From Aphelenchoides besseyi (lineage: Eukaryota; Nematoda; Chromadorea; Rhabditida; Aphelenchoididae), in assembly GCA_024699855.1 (NCBI GenBank), contig JAMPIQ010000002.1, positions 1,984,001-2,048,000 on the forward strand: a DNA stretch of 64,000 bases, read 5' to 3'. The stretch's first letter is position 1; each line of letters opens with the position of its first letter. Positions 10,547-23,000 of this stretch are shown here, in pieces. The notes under the pieces were generated by a model, which was not told the origin of the DNA, did not search any database, and saw nothing but the letters and a program-made list of their open reading frames with translations. Made by a program: the position numbers and the translations under genes.

Positions 10547-10778
10547 CCATGCGAAATTTTGAGTGGAAAAAAATGAAAGAGAGAACGCAAGTGAAAAAAG
10601 CGCTCATTTCAGAAATTTGATTTTATCGATGACTTTCGTCGAGAAATCTGTATCGAATTTGATATGAAACAAAAATGCAAACTTCAAGCTATTCAACAGA
10701 AAAAGTTTCATAAAAATCGGTTCACGCATAAAAAAGTTATAAGCGTGTAAAAATGAGGATTCCAGCTGGGACACCCTG
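10547..10778 (-). repeat. mariner right terminal inverted repeat (232 bp)
   Basis: It is the inverted partner of 9091-9322, ends in ACACCCTG and is followed by TA. Confidence 0.92.
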
Positions 10779-11918
10779 TAGTTAAACTCGAAGTGCCTCC
10801 CGCTATTTTTGTTACTTTGTTTCATCTAGCTTTACAATTGTTTAACTTGTGCACAAACTGCACTAGTTTCCATTATTGACCCACTCATCTCACAAACTTG
10901 AGCTCACTTGTGCGATTTCTTCATACAGCACTTAAAATTATTCACACTATTAAAAAATTTTTTACACAAACGCTTGTTCTTAGTATGAAAAAAGCTCGGA
11001 ATATAGTACAAGCAAGTGTTTATTGTAATAACTACTTAGAAACGTGAGATTGCGTTTTGAAGTTGAAAACTCGAGGTATTAACATTGCTAGTGGCTTGCT
11101 AACTATTGCACTACATGTATCCATTTAGCAACGCAGTGTAACTTTCACCTTTGTTGGCGATGAAAATGATTAATATCTCTACCTATTTTAGATATAAATC
11201 TAAACGTGGTTCAATTCGCTACTATGTCTCTGCTGGTTATCTTAGACTTGAAATTCAAGACGAGCTTCGTAGAATGCAAATCAAGATTGAAAGAACAAAA
11301 GACGATCGGCTCAAAATATTTCTAACCGACTAACCTTCCATTTATAAACTCTAGACGATTTCAATAGTTTGGATTTGGTTATCATTTGTGTTACGAGTTT
11401 GTATTATAGCTGTTTTTAGAAAACTGGTATCCTTTAATTGAAAGAAGTCGTTTTCGTAGATGGGAATTTTACTGCTTGTGGTTATCACTTTTAGATGAAT
11501 TATTAGTTGATTGGATCAAAGTTTTTAAATTTAAGTCTAAATAGGGTAACAGTGAAAAGCTATAATCAAAAAACCTTTTTCGAATTTCTACGTGATTTGC
11601 CTTACAACGATATACAGCAACCGATATCTGTGTCTTATATTTACTTGTCTGATGGCATCTACATTTATTCGAACTTCAGTTATTTTTAAACAAACGTTTA
11701 GCAAGAACATTTTCTTTGTGCTTTGCGGTGATAATTTGTAATGGTTGGAATACTCGTAATCAGACAGTCACAGTGAAGTCATAGCACGAGTGCTTGTCTG
11801 CAATTCTCGATTGTTGAATTCGATAAAAGCGTCGTAAAGGTTGTTTATTTAATAGAGCTTACATAAGTAATACAACCTAAATTATAGTTTTGTTAACAAT
11901 AATAGCGTTTGCAAGAAG
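10779..11918. other. Intergenic, no gene recognised
   Basis: Only short frames are open (maximum 60 residues, 11151-11333). I saw no repeats or RNA genes. The right end is the probable promoter region of the disrupted GT14 paralogue. Confidence 0.55.
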
Positions 11919-13103
11919 ATGTTAATTCAACGAATAAGTTACACTTATCCTTGTCGATTTCGACCAAATTTGCGTTTAAGACTCTTCTTCACCATTTCGT
12001 TACTTGGCTTTATTGTACTATAAATGGATCTAAGCGCAATCCTTTAAATGATTGACAAGATTGTACAGTATCATGTTTAATGGAACCAAGAGAAGTTGCG
12101 AATTTTAATTGCACTTCGTTCTTTTTTGAGCCCCACTATGTCTTTTCTTTCTATGCACAACATTGACTTAAATCTGAAGATCCGAAAGACAAAGCCGCGT
12201 TGCCGATGGACTGCGATTCTATTCGTCGACGGGCCTACTTTCAAACCGACGATCTGTATCCCGAAGAAGCCGATTTTCCGATCGCTTTTGCTCGCACGGT
12301 CTACACGGTAGACAACATGTTCATTTGACCCAATGTAACTTTTGCAGGACTATCGGTTTCTGGAAATGGATCTAGCGGCCACTTACACTCCTCATAACTT
12401 CTACTGCTACGCTCTGGACGCCAAATCTTCACCGTTGTTTCACAAGCGAATGCGAGCGCTTGCTGATTGCTTTCCAAACGTCTTTCTTACGGATATTGAG
12501 TTTCAAATGGACAGTCATGGTCACAACATGACTTATTCGTATCATCAGTGCATGATGATTTTGAGCAAAGTTGAGTTTAAATGGAAGTACTTGGTTCTGC
12601 TGCAGGTTAGGTTGAACATGAGCTTGAGATGATTGAACTTCAGAACTACGACATACCCTTGAAGACCAACCAGGAACTCATTCAGATCTTCAAGTGGTTC
12701 AACGGCACAAACGACATTGCAAGTGTGCAGTTACAGCCAGTACGAATCGACCCAAAAGCCAATTGGACCTTCGAAGCCATGCACTTGTTCAAGAACGGTC
12801 AGTTAGAATTTGAAGAAGATTCATCGCAACTGATGCAGAAACTCGGAATCGTGTCTCACACAACGGTCACAAACCAGTTCTGCCGTTGACCAAAAGTTGG
12901 GACTTCATTTCAATCTCACGTGACATGATTGATTTCATGCTTGAGGAACTGGATCTGCGTGGTGTTATGAAAAATTTTGAGTGGAAAACCTTTGGTGTTG
13001 ATGAACAATTTATGGGCTCCTTGAACTCAGCAGATGCCATCGACGCTCCAGGAGGTTACACTCGTCATTGCTACGAAAAAGGAATCTTCCATGCGCAAAT
13101 GAC
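11919..13103 (+). pseudogene. GT14-like glycosyltransferase copy B, 5' part, interrupted by BEL
   Basis: This paralogue of copy A is cut by the outer BEL element at 13104. Supported exons are: one ending at 12307 (LPMDCDSIRRRAYF, EEADFPIAFA), 12348-12605, 12644-12797 and 12839-13103, all with GT/AG borders and continuous phase. Landmarks are HNFYCYALDAKSS, MDSHGHNMTYSY, LLQNYDIPLKTNQE, KWFNGTND and DAPGGYTRHC. A likely signal-anchor exon begins at the ATG at 11919 (FFTISLLGFIVL). The join between that exon and the first catalytic exon, around 12060-12180, could not be phased, and a TGA lies in the expected frame near 12160, so the N terminus is uncertain. The remaining exons are at 28244-28699. 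Confidence 0.8.
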
Positions 13104-13291
13104 TGTCGCTTCGAGCGACCAAAAAGGCGGAATCTCCGCCCATTAACTTGTGTTTTGTAGTTTGTGTTTTTTGGATTGTACCTACAAGAGGCCCCGTTTG
13201 CTCGGCGGCTCTTGGTTGTTGTTATTGTTTTTTTATCGCAGGAATAAACTCTTTTTTATTCCGGTTTTCGCTTTGTCGGGAAGAATCGACA
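13104..13291 (+). repeat. Outer BEL 5' LTR
   Basis: The 188-bp LTR differs from the 3' LTR by one visible base (CTTGGTTG here, CTTGATTG there). Its first 40 bases contain two short palindromes, TCGCTTCGAGCGA and GGCGGAATCTCCGCC. AATAAA near 13244 is a candidate polyadenylation signal. The sequence AAAGGTGCTCACAGTGAGAC directly after it is the candidate primer-binding region and is shared with the third BEL. Confidence 0.93.
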
Positions 13292-14093
13292 AAAGGTGCT
13301 CACAGTGAGACCGATTAACTCACTGAAGTCTTTGAGTCGCGGATCGACTCTTGTTGCGGTTTATTGGGCCCATTGATTGTTGGCCAAAGTTCGCCTATCG
13401 CCTCGTGGTGGAGCACGGTGATTCGGCGACCTCATTTCGTCTCCTGTTTGGACTGGTCGCTTATTGTTCTATTCGAATTGTGGCCTATTGCCGTCGCTTG
13501 TTCAACGTTGAGTGTTCAGTCTAGTTGCTCGACACACTTCGGTCTATCGTCTTATTGATTTTCTATCTATCGGCTTGGGAACCTGAGGTTATTTTGGGTT
13601 TCGTGGTAACTAAGAGCTGGAGGTTATCTTGAGCTCGGTGCATCGTTTGGAGTATTGGAAGCTCGACTCGAATCCGTTGGAAGATTCACAAGCGGAGTAC
13701 ACTTGATCCTATTCGTACCCTACCAAGTTGGCTAACTCTGCGGTTCGGTGGTTTTCATCTCGAGCGGAACTCGGAAAACGGTTCGCTCTCTCAGTGGTCA
13801 AGCGTCTCAGCCGCTCGCAAGTTCGTTATTTACTCGACTCTCGATCGGTGGTTCGGTGGTTCTGACAAGCTTCTGGACAAGCTCGGTGGACAAGGACATT
13901 GGATGTCGGTTTATCCATTTTATTCGTTAAAATATCAATTTGCCCTATTGTCGTTTAGGTTCCTTCCCCTTCCAAAAATTTTGTAATCGCTTACTTTGCT
14001 CGAAGCGAATTCCCGGGAACTGGGTCTGAGGGAACAAAAAGGGGGGAAACTTTCGTTAGTACAAAAACGTAGACAACTCGAGTCGAGTGAAGT
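13292..14093 (+). other. Outer BEL untranslated leader
   Basis: About 800 nt lie between the LTR and gag. They are rich in TCGGTGG/TTCGGTGGTT motifs and have no long frame. The third BEL has a similar leader on the minus strand. Confidence 0.7.
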
Positions 14094-17082
14094 ATGGCGA
14101 AGGAGTGGAAATCCGAAACGGGTCCCCTGCGCTCGCGAATCGCGCTGGCGCTGAAACAGTTGAATGATGGAATCAACGCCTGGAAGACAGCGAGACCTTT
14201 CGAAGAAGATCCGGGACAGTCCGAACTGATGAATCGTCAAAATTGCGAATTGAAATTAATCGAACTGAAGGCCCAAAACACGAAGCTAACTAAGCGCAGA
14301 GAGCGAGTTGAGCGAGATTGGAAAGAGTGGGAGAAGTTGGCAGAAGAGCCATTAGAAGAGGAGGTGAGAGCGGAGTGGTTGGCAATCCCCGGACGGGACA
14401 TTCCCAAAGCACTTGACGACTCGGACGAACTAAAAGACGATCTACAAACGGCCATCGATCAAACGCGTGTTTTCCTGAATCGTTTCGACGGCGTCTTCAA
14501 CTCCACGGGCGCGGGACTCAATCACTCATCGTTGACCGTAGATCACAATGCCTCGGGTTCAAGCGGTCCACACGGCCAAGTCGGCGTGCCTCGGCTTCCG
14601 CTTCCCAATTTGCAGTTGCCTTGTTTTGATGGAAAGCCACAGGAGTGGGAAGGTTTCATGCAGATGTTTGATCAACTCGTAGAACAGCAGCCCATCAGTG
14701 ATCTTTTCAAACTGTCGTACTTAATTGGAAGTCTTGCCGGAGTGCCACTCAAACTTGCGAAATCATTCAGTCTCGAAGCGGAAAACTACGCGGAAGTTCT
14801 TAAGGCTCTCAAACGAAATTTCGGACGGAACGAGCTTATCGAATCGAATCTGTTGGATCAACTTCTGAAGCTTCGAAAACCTGTTGATTCGGCACGCTCG
14901 CTCCGCGAATTTGTTCAGGAGGTCGAAAGGTTGCGGCGGCAACTTGAAAGGCAAGGAACGTCGCTGGACGGAGCGTTGATTGTTCAAGAGATTTAGCGCA
15001 AACTCCCGGAACCGGTACTCCTCGATCTCATGTGGTTCAACGCCAGCAGAAGATGTGGAATCTTGAAGTCCTTGTTTTCCGCCTACAGGCTTATATCGAC
15101 GTCAAGGAGTTGACGGAGCATTATTCGGACTTGCAAACGCCAGCGAACAAGAAGCCGGCACAGGGAAATTTTACGTCTCAACCGCGTACCTTCAACTGCG
15201 TTTTCTGTGGTCAACGACATTTTTCTTCGGAGTGTGAACGTGTCTCGAATATTCAACAAAGAAAGTCGATTGTTCAGGAACAAAAACGTTGCTTTAAATG
15301 TCTGTCGTCGGAGCATTTGTGTAAAGACTGTAACCGGAAGTGTCGATTATGTCAAGGAAATCACCATCAGAGTCTTTGTCAGCGCCAAACAAAGGGAGAA
15401 CCGGCAAAGTTGAGTTTTCGGCCGATGGGTTCAGGGTCCAATCAGGTTCCGCTTTCAAAGAATCGCCAGACGGCAGCGGTTTCGTTCCAACGCGAAGATC
15501 AACAAGACGAAGGAGTTTCGGTGGAGGAGACGAACACGGTCAATAGATCATTCATCGCACGCACATCGGAAGCTCTTCTACCCGTCGTCCAGGTCGAGTT
15601 GTACAATGAAGGAAACTCAAAAGCGGAAAGGGTTTACGCACTCATTGATAGTGGGGCCAACGAATCGTATTTGACATCCAGGGTAAAGGAATCTTTGGAA
15701 TTGTCGTCGTTAGGTGTTCATCAGTTTCAAACCGAAATTTTTGGCGGAGAGGTCACGAAGCCAATCCAAGGAGACAAAGTGCAATTCCAGTTGCGGACGG
15801 GACAACATCAGATGGCAGTAGAGGCAATCGCAATTCCGCAGCTCATTTCATCATTGGATTTTGTGCGGTTTGAAGGACAATCGGTTGTCGCGGAGAAGGT
15901 TGAACCACAACTTCTGTTAGGGAAAGACCACGTGTGGAAACTTTTGGGAATCAAGGAAACAAAGACCTCTGACGGATTCTCGTTCATTGACTCAAAGGCG
16001 GGACCAATCATCACGGGTCGCTTGAAGAAGAACCTCAGTTACTCAGGGAAAGCAATCGCTTTGACTTCGAGAAAATTGGCGGATGAAGAGGAGCCAACGG
16101 ACGTGGCAGCCTATTGGATGTTGGAGAATTTGGGAATAAATTCGGCGGAGCTCTCAGAAGATTCGGACGAGAAAATACGGGAACGATTTCGACAAACAAC
16201 GACTTTTGATCCTGAGACAAAACAATACTCCGTTGATTGGTTGTGGAAGGAGAATTGCGGACAGTTGCCAACGAATTTCGAGCTTGCTTTCCACAGAACC
16301 CGAAACACGTTCAGTCGGTTGAGTCAAGATAAGGAGAAGTTGCAAGGTTACAAAGCGGATTTTGAGGATCAGTTTCGTCGAGGCACTATCGAAAAGGTCA
16401 CTTGGAAAGGGGTCGTCGGTCGCGAGTACTATATGCCGCACCGTCCGGTGTATACCCCAGGGAAAACGACGACGAAGATGCGGTGTGTTTATGACGCGAG
16501 TGCGCACAAACGCGGATCTCCATCGTTGAACGACCAATTGCACAAAGGTCCACCAGGTATTCCATTGCTCGTCGGCATTCTCTTTCGATTTCGTTTGGGA
16601 CCTATTGCCGTCGTCTCCGATCTCGAAAAAGCTTTTCACTCCATACGGTTGCATGAAGATCAACGTGATTGCGTGCGCTTCTTTATTCCTCGTGACTGGG
16701 AAAGGCCGTTGGACTTCGACAACGTGCAGATTTGCCGATTCACATCGGTGGCTTTTGGCGTCATTTGTTCTCCAACGCTTCTGTCACTAACTATCCACCA
16801 TCATTTGAAGGACGAAGAAGAGACTCTGTCTAACACGTATGTTGACAATGTGGTTCGAGTGTACGACTCTGTGGAAGAAGCGATCAAAGACTCTAAGCGG
16901 TTAAAGGAGAAACTACAAGGTGCTCATTTTAATCTTCGGGAACATTATGCCAACAATTCGGAGGTTATGAAGGAAATGAATCCCGACGAAACGAAATCAC
17001 AAGTAAAGGTCCTTGGTCTTAATTGGGATGTGAAAGAGGATTCGCTGCAATTACGAATTCCAAATTGGTCGAAAGAAATAAC
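14094..17082 (+). pseudogene. Outer BEL gag-protease-RT, broken
   Basis: Gag begins at the ATG at 14094 (coiled-coil N terminus, then the BEL-type core PRLPLPNLQLPCFDGKPQEW). An in-frame TAG stops it at 14994-14996 and a frameshift follows near 15040. From 15032 the frame continues with zinc knuckles (CVFCGQRHFSSEC, CFKCLSSEHLCKDC, CRLCQGNHHQSLC), an A17-type protease active site (LIDSGANESY) and reverse transcriptase (VVSDLEKAFHSIRL, catalytic TYVDNVV). The RT frame runs into the nested BEL at 17083 and reads into its LTR to 17332. The third BEL (31867-35091) supplies an unbroken relative for comparison. Confidence 0.9.
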
Positions 17083-17312
17083 TGTAACGTCCCGTTATAA
17101 ATTCCTTCTTAATCAAGTTCAAGAGCGCCGCACCCCTAACCCCGCCTCCAATTTATCGTTAACGAATCTTCTCTCCACTCAACTCTTACTTCGACCTTTT
17201 TTCTTCATCAAGTGTAGTTGTGTACTTTATTTCGTCCATCACTTAAATAAACTTCTCTATTACCTAAGTAGATTTATTCGGTTTTATTGTAAGGAGAATA
17301 CAAAACCTTACA
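17083..17312 (+). repeat. Inner BEL 5' LTR
   Basis: 230 bp, identical to 25384-25613 by eye. It contains AATAAA near 17247. TTTGGGGGCTCGGC just downstream is a candidate primer-binding region. Confidence 0.95.
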
Positions 17313-17890
17313 AAATTTGGGGGCTCGGCTAAATTCGAATCCGAAATCTATTGGAGATCGAGCGATCGTTTATTTCTATTTCTTGTGGTCGGGAAATTAA
17401 GAGCGTAGCTCTTAAAAAAGTGGATCCAAGACCGTAAACATTGGGACGAGCAAGTCGTCAGTCAACGTTTGGGAAACAAGGACCGTTGGAGTGAATTGGA
17501 TTGAACCCGTTCGAGGGAACTTGGGACCATTGGGACGAGCGTGAGTGGAAAATTGGAAGTGTAACCTGGAAAATCGACTAAGAAACAGTGGGACGAGCGT
17601 GGATTACGGTGGAAAAGTCAATCGACGATCAAACCGACACGAACGATCACCGCACCAATCAATCAATTCCAGATAGGTCAAACCAGTTTAAACTATTTCG
17701 CCGAGAAAAAGGTCACTTCATCCGCCTATCATTGTGATATAGCGGTTAATTACACTTGCGCGCGGAAAATCACAACCCAAAAAGGACCAATCAATCAACT
17801 AACCAAATAACCAATCGCTTCTTTAATTACCGACTAACCAGAGAAAAACCAAAAACTTCTAAAAACTCACAAGACTAACACGCAAGAAAA
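17313..17890 (+). other. Inner BEL untranslated leader
   Basis: 578 nt without a long frame. GTGGGACGAGCGTGG-like and TTGGGACGAGC motifs recur several times at 17441-17605. Their function is unknown; they may relate to packaging or dimerisation. Confidence 0.6.
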
Positions 17891-19990
17891 ATGACGGATA
17901 ACACAACGGTGGAGTTCGATAAATCAACAACAGCGGAAGGAATCAAATCAACATCAGGTCATATCAGAAGGCAACTCGGCCCAACAATCCAAGTGATGAA
18001 AGACCAGCTGATAATTGCGAAGACAATTCATCCATTCACTGCCAGAAGCACCGATTCCAACGAAGTCAACCGAATCAAGGCGAAGGAAATTGGGATAAAA
18101 GCCAACGTCATGAGGAGGAAGTTGGAAAGCTCAACCAGAAAGGCGGAAGGATTAAAAAATGAGTAGAACAAATTGATTGCGCAACTAAGCACAGAAGAAA
18201 GAAAGGAAGAAGCAGAACGTTTCACTCAATTCGATGACAAAAACAACATGTGTTCAGTCACTGAAGCTGCGAAGAACATGGCGAAAACAATCGAAGAAGT
18301 CCAAGAATTGGCAAAGATTTCGGCCGATTTTTATCAAGCACTAATCGAAGGAGCAGCAACACACAGCACCCCGATAGTACCGCCGCCAGTTGAGATTCCA
18401 CGACTCACACCTGTTAAGTTTAATGGGGATCCACGGTCATGGAGAATCTTTTGGGAATACTTCAGAGAATCAGTGGACAAAAGAGCTAACTTGTCCGATG
18501 GTCAGAAGATCACATATTTGTCGGCGTTTGTAGAGGGAGAAGCCAAAAAGCTCTTAGAAGGGTACGACCTCATCGGAGCGAACTACGACATCGTGAAATC
18601 TGCACTAGAACAGAAGTTCGGCAGGAAAGAAGTGATCGTTCACCATTTAATCTCAGACCTCAACAACATTGAAGAGCCAGCGAACAACATCAAAAAGCTA
18701 AAAAACTTCAGCTTAGAAGTCGACACGATCAGACGACAATTGGCAAATCACGGTTGTATACTCCCGATAGAGCAGTATACACACATGGTTGAGAGTAAAC
18801 TAAAGAACTCACCAACGATTCTGAGAAAGCTAATCGAAGCTAAAAACTGTGCGCAAATCAAAGATGCTGAAGAAATGTGCATTTATCTCGATGGGTTAAT
18901 TTTAACGGAAGAAGAATTTCAAGACAAAAGGGAGAAGTCGTCATCGTCAACTCCGTCACGAAAGAATCGAGCGTTCGTCACGAAGAAGAACTACAAACAG
19001 CAACTAGTTTTCGCTGAAGACAAAGAAGGAAAACAGGACAAACCTGAATCAGTGACGTACAAAATTTGGCCGTGCATTTATTGCGGATTATCGAATCACA
19101 AATCCTACAATTGCATGAAGTTCAAAACAGCAGATGAACGAAAGGAGAAATTGAAGGAACTGAAAAGATGCTTCAAGTGCTTAAAGCCAATGCACTTTCC
19201 AAAGCAGTGTAACAACACGTGTTACAAATGCAAAGGAAAACACCACATTTCTCTCTGCTACCAACTTCATCCGAACCCAACAAAAAAGATCAATGTGGCG
19301 CAACCGAAAGAAGACGACCCAACGGAGGAAGCCAATGAAACGCACGTCTATTTGAATTGTAGTAATCGCACGATTCTACCGACGGCAGAAGTCGTGATTT
19401 GCAATCCGGCAAACCAGCTTTCGAAGAAGATCTACGCACTTTTGGACAGTGCGAGTGAAGCGACGTATATCACAAACAAATGCCCCACATTGCTTCAACT
19501 CAAGCCTACCAAAATCGAACAAATCCGAACAGAAGTTTTCGGTGAGAAGGTAATCGACAGTGTGGCGGCCAAACATGTCGATTGCGAGTTGAAGATGCAA
19601 AATGGGAATTGGGAACCCATTAAAGCATTGTCGGTGCCAAAAATGGTTGGCAAATTGACGAGAATCGTCAAATCAAAGGGACAATTCAACGAGAAGAAAA
19701 TCGTCCCGGAAATGCTCATTGGAAGCGACTACTTCTTCCAATTGATGCCTCTCTCGACTAAGTTACATAAAAACTGGATGGAGATTCCAACAGCATTGGG
19801 TCCCATAATTGTTCAACACAATCAACTGAAGAGTCGTTTGACTTCTACAGCGGCTTATGTGACTCGAAGACTGCGACATGAGGAACCTCAAGAGCAAGAG
19901 GTCGAGAAGAAATTTTGGGATCTAGAAGCCATTGGTCTCACGAACGAAAAGAACGAAACCGTTGACAACCAAATTATCAACAAATTTTGA
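17891..19990 (+). CDS. Inner BEL gag and A17 protease, with an in-frame TAG
   Basis: The frame opens at the ATG at 17891, meets TAG at 18164-18166 and continues in the same frame to a TGA at 19988-19990. Gag has a Lys-rich N terminus, the core PRLTPVKFNGDPRSWRIF (near 18405) and knuckles CIYCGLSNHKSYNC, CFKCLKPMHFPKQC and CYKCKGKHHISLC. The protease has ALLDSASEATYI, where the usual DSG is DSA. The polymerase lies in the same frame after the TGA. Because the LTRs are identical, the stops may be tolerated by readthrough, recent, or sequencing errors. The product would be capsid and processing protease. Confidence 0.85.
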
Positions 19991-20023
19991 CAGACTCTAG
20001 AGATAAGAGACAATCGATATTTC

Positions 20024-23000
20024 GTGGAATGGCTATGGAATGGACAAGAATCCAATTTGAGTAGCAATATCGGGATTGCTTACCATCGACTCATTTCACT
20101 GATGAAAAGTCTTCAAAAACGTCCCGAGCTCATGGAGCAATATCGAAGAAATTTCGAAGAACAAGAAGATGCGGGAATTATTGAAAAGGTAACTACAAGG
20201 CAGCCGGATGGCTTGATTTCCTATCTCCCACATCAAGCTGTAGTTACACCGCACAAAAGGACCACCAAGTTGAGAGTCGTTTACGATGCCTCGGCCAAAC
20301 CAAAAAATGGACTGAGTGTCAATGACGTACTGCACGAAGGCCCACTATTACTTCCAAAATTGGTAGGATTACTAATGAGATTCCGCCTCGGCAGTTACGC
20401 AACAATCGGCGATTTGGAGAAAGCGTTCCTTCAAATCGGACTCAAAGAGAATCAACGTGACTTAGTTCGATTTCTGTTACCTAAAAGGTGGGATCAACCG
20501 ATCAACGAAAAGAACATTCAAGTCTTTCGATTCGCTCGAGTACCATTCGGAGTTTGTTGTTCACCATCAATATTGGCGATGACCCTACAACATCTACTAG
20601 AACGACACCCGAATGGAGCAGAGATTATGCGCCAACTCTACGTTGATAATCTTGTCATAACATCAGATAACAAAAAGGAACTGATGCAGAAAATTGCTAG
20701 AGCGAAGGACATCTTCAAAACTCGATGTTTTAACCTTCGTGAAATCTACAGCAACGATCCAACGATAACAACATCGTTAATGGGAGTGGAAGACCAAGAG
20801 AAGACAACGGAAAAGGTCTTAGGATTGCACTGGGACTTCAAAAAAGACGAAATGCAAATCAAAATCCCAACGCACAAACCATCTGCACCACTCACCAAAA
20901 GAGCAGCCCTACCCTTTGTCGCGTCAATTTATGATCTACTCGGACTCCTTGCACCATCGCTAATTGATTTGAAGTTATTCATCCAAAAACTATGGCGAAC
21001 AGGACACGATTGGGATGAACAATGCGATGACAATCTAACTGAAGAATGGGAAAAACTGATGAAACCTCTGAGTACTTCAGAAGATATCGTCAGATTCAAA
21101 CGCCAAATTGGGAAAGTCAACACTACAAGAAGACTCGACATATTTGTCGATGCATCGGAAAAGGCCTATGGAGGAGCAGCCTATTTGACAATTGAGGGGG
21201 ACTCCAATTTGATTTTTGCCAAATCCAGATTAGCACCTATGGAGAAGAAAAAAGGAAACAGTCCGAAGAAGGAAGTTATTCTGACGATTCCACGACTGGA
21301 ACTACTCGCATTAGTATGCGGAATAAGAATGGCAAAACTACTCAAAGAGGAAATACACCACTCAGAAGATGTCACCATCTGGTCAGACTCTCAAGTCGCC
21401 CTACAACAAATTAATGCTGGAAGATCGAAATCCGTTTTCGTCAACAACCGAGTGAAAGAAATTCACGAAATGAGAAACAAAATCAACTTTCGTTTCGTGC
21501 CAACGGAAATGAATCCAGCAGACTTGATCACGAGAGGAAAACCCTTGTCCAAACTGATGAACTCAGCGCTCTGGTGGAAGGGTCCTGAATTCTTAATTCA
21601 GGATAAAAACAAATGGCCCAACGAACTCATCATTCTGAAAGAAGAGAAGACGATGACAGAAGAAAGAAACAACAAAGAAGATCAACCGACAATCGTCTAC
21701 CCCATCGGAAAAAGGAATGAGTTAATTGACGTCACAAAGTACAGTTGGCCAAAGCTCACCAGAATCGCAATGTATGTACTCAAGTTCACGAAAAGACATG
21801 AAGAAGTGACTACAACAACAGCTGAACAGATGATAATTCGTCAAGAACAACAGAAATATCCACCGACGGAGAAAGTGATCAAAAAGTACGAAATGAACCA
21901 AGACGAGAAAGGTCTATGGCGAATTAGAACACGTTTAGAAGAATCGGGATTACCATGGGAAACAATTCATCCCATTTGGCTACCGATTGATTCACCGATC
22001 TGCACCAAAATCATCTTGACGTTTCATGAAATGTTTCAACATCAAGGAGCAAACACAGTAACTCTGGAGATGAGGAAGAAATTCTGGATCACAACTCGTT
22101 TGGTGAAGTCTACGGTGAAACGATGCATTAAATGCAAACCAATGAATGCGAAACCATTCGAATTACCAATGTTCGCGCCACTTCCTGAATCAAGGACAAG
22201 AAAAGGGAAACCCTTCAGCTCCACAGGACTCGATGTTATGGGACCACTGAGATCACACGAAGGAGAATTGTACGTACTACTGTTCACATGTCTGAAAATA
22301 AGAGCGGTACACCTCGAAGTTATAAGAAATACGCGAACGGAAAGTGTGATCAAAGCAATCCAACGATTTATAGCCAGAAGAGGTCTACCAGACGTATTTC
22401 TCAGCGACAACGCTTCATACTTCATCTTGGCATCAAAACTTCTCAAGTCGCAATATAGCACAAATGACATCGAGTGGAATTTTACAATTCCAAAAGCACC
22501 TTGGCAGGGCGGAGCGTATGAACGACTCAATCGCAGCATAAAAGAGGCTATCAAACGTTCATTCGGTAGAGCAAAGAAAACGATCGAAGAATACGAGACG
22601 ATAATCGCCATCATCGAATCGACGCTCAACAACAGACCGTTGACAGCCATTTCCGACGAACCAGCTGATCATCGAATTTTACGACCCGTCGACTTTTTGC
22701 GACCAGAAGGCCAAGAGTCGCCACTAGAAGAAGAGGAACTCACGAAACAAGAGCTTGAAGACGAAGACTACGAGCAAAGAATACTCCAAAAACGATTGAG
22801 GAAAGTAAATGAATCAAATCAACTTGTTCTACAAAACTTCTGGAAGATATGGCAAACGCAGTATCTGTTGACATTGGCAGAAAGAACCCCACGGAAGGAA
22901 TCAAAAGGAGTAGAACGAGAACCTCAATTAGGAGAATTGGTGGTGATTCAAGAGGAAGAAGTTCCCAAGAACAAGTGGAAACTCGGAAGTATTGTGGACG

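Larger units (their letters stand above)
9091..10778 (-). mobile_element. mariner-type transposon, DD41D group, degenerate
   Basis: The element is 1688 bp and starts and ends with CAGGGTGTCCCAGCTG in inverted orientation, with a TA dinucleotide outside each end (9089-9090 and 10779-10780), the target duplication expected for Tc1/mariner. The inverted repeats are 232 bp (9091-9322 and 10547-10778) with one visible mismatch. A broken transposase lies on the minus strand. Confidence 0.92.

Noticed and set aside
16154..16663. 169-codon minus-strand ORF inside the outer BEL RT
   Set aside because: It lies antisense to conserved RT sequence and is a shadow of that frame.
22042..22650. 202-codon minus-strand ORF inside the inner BEL integrase
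   Set aside because: It is antisense to the conserved integrase core with no features of its own.
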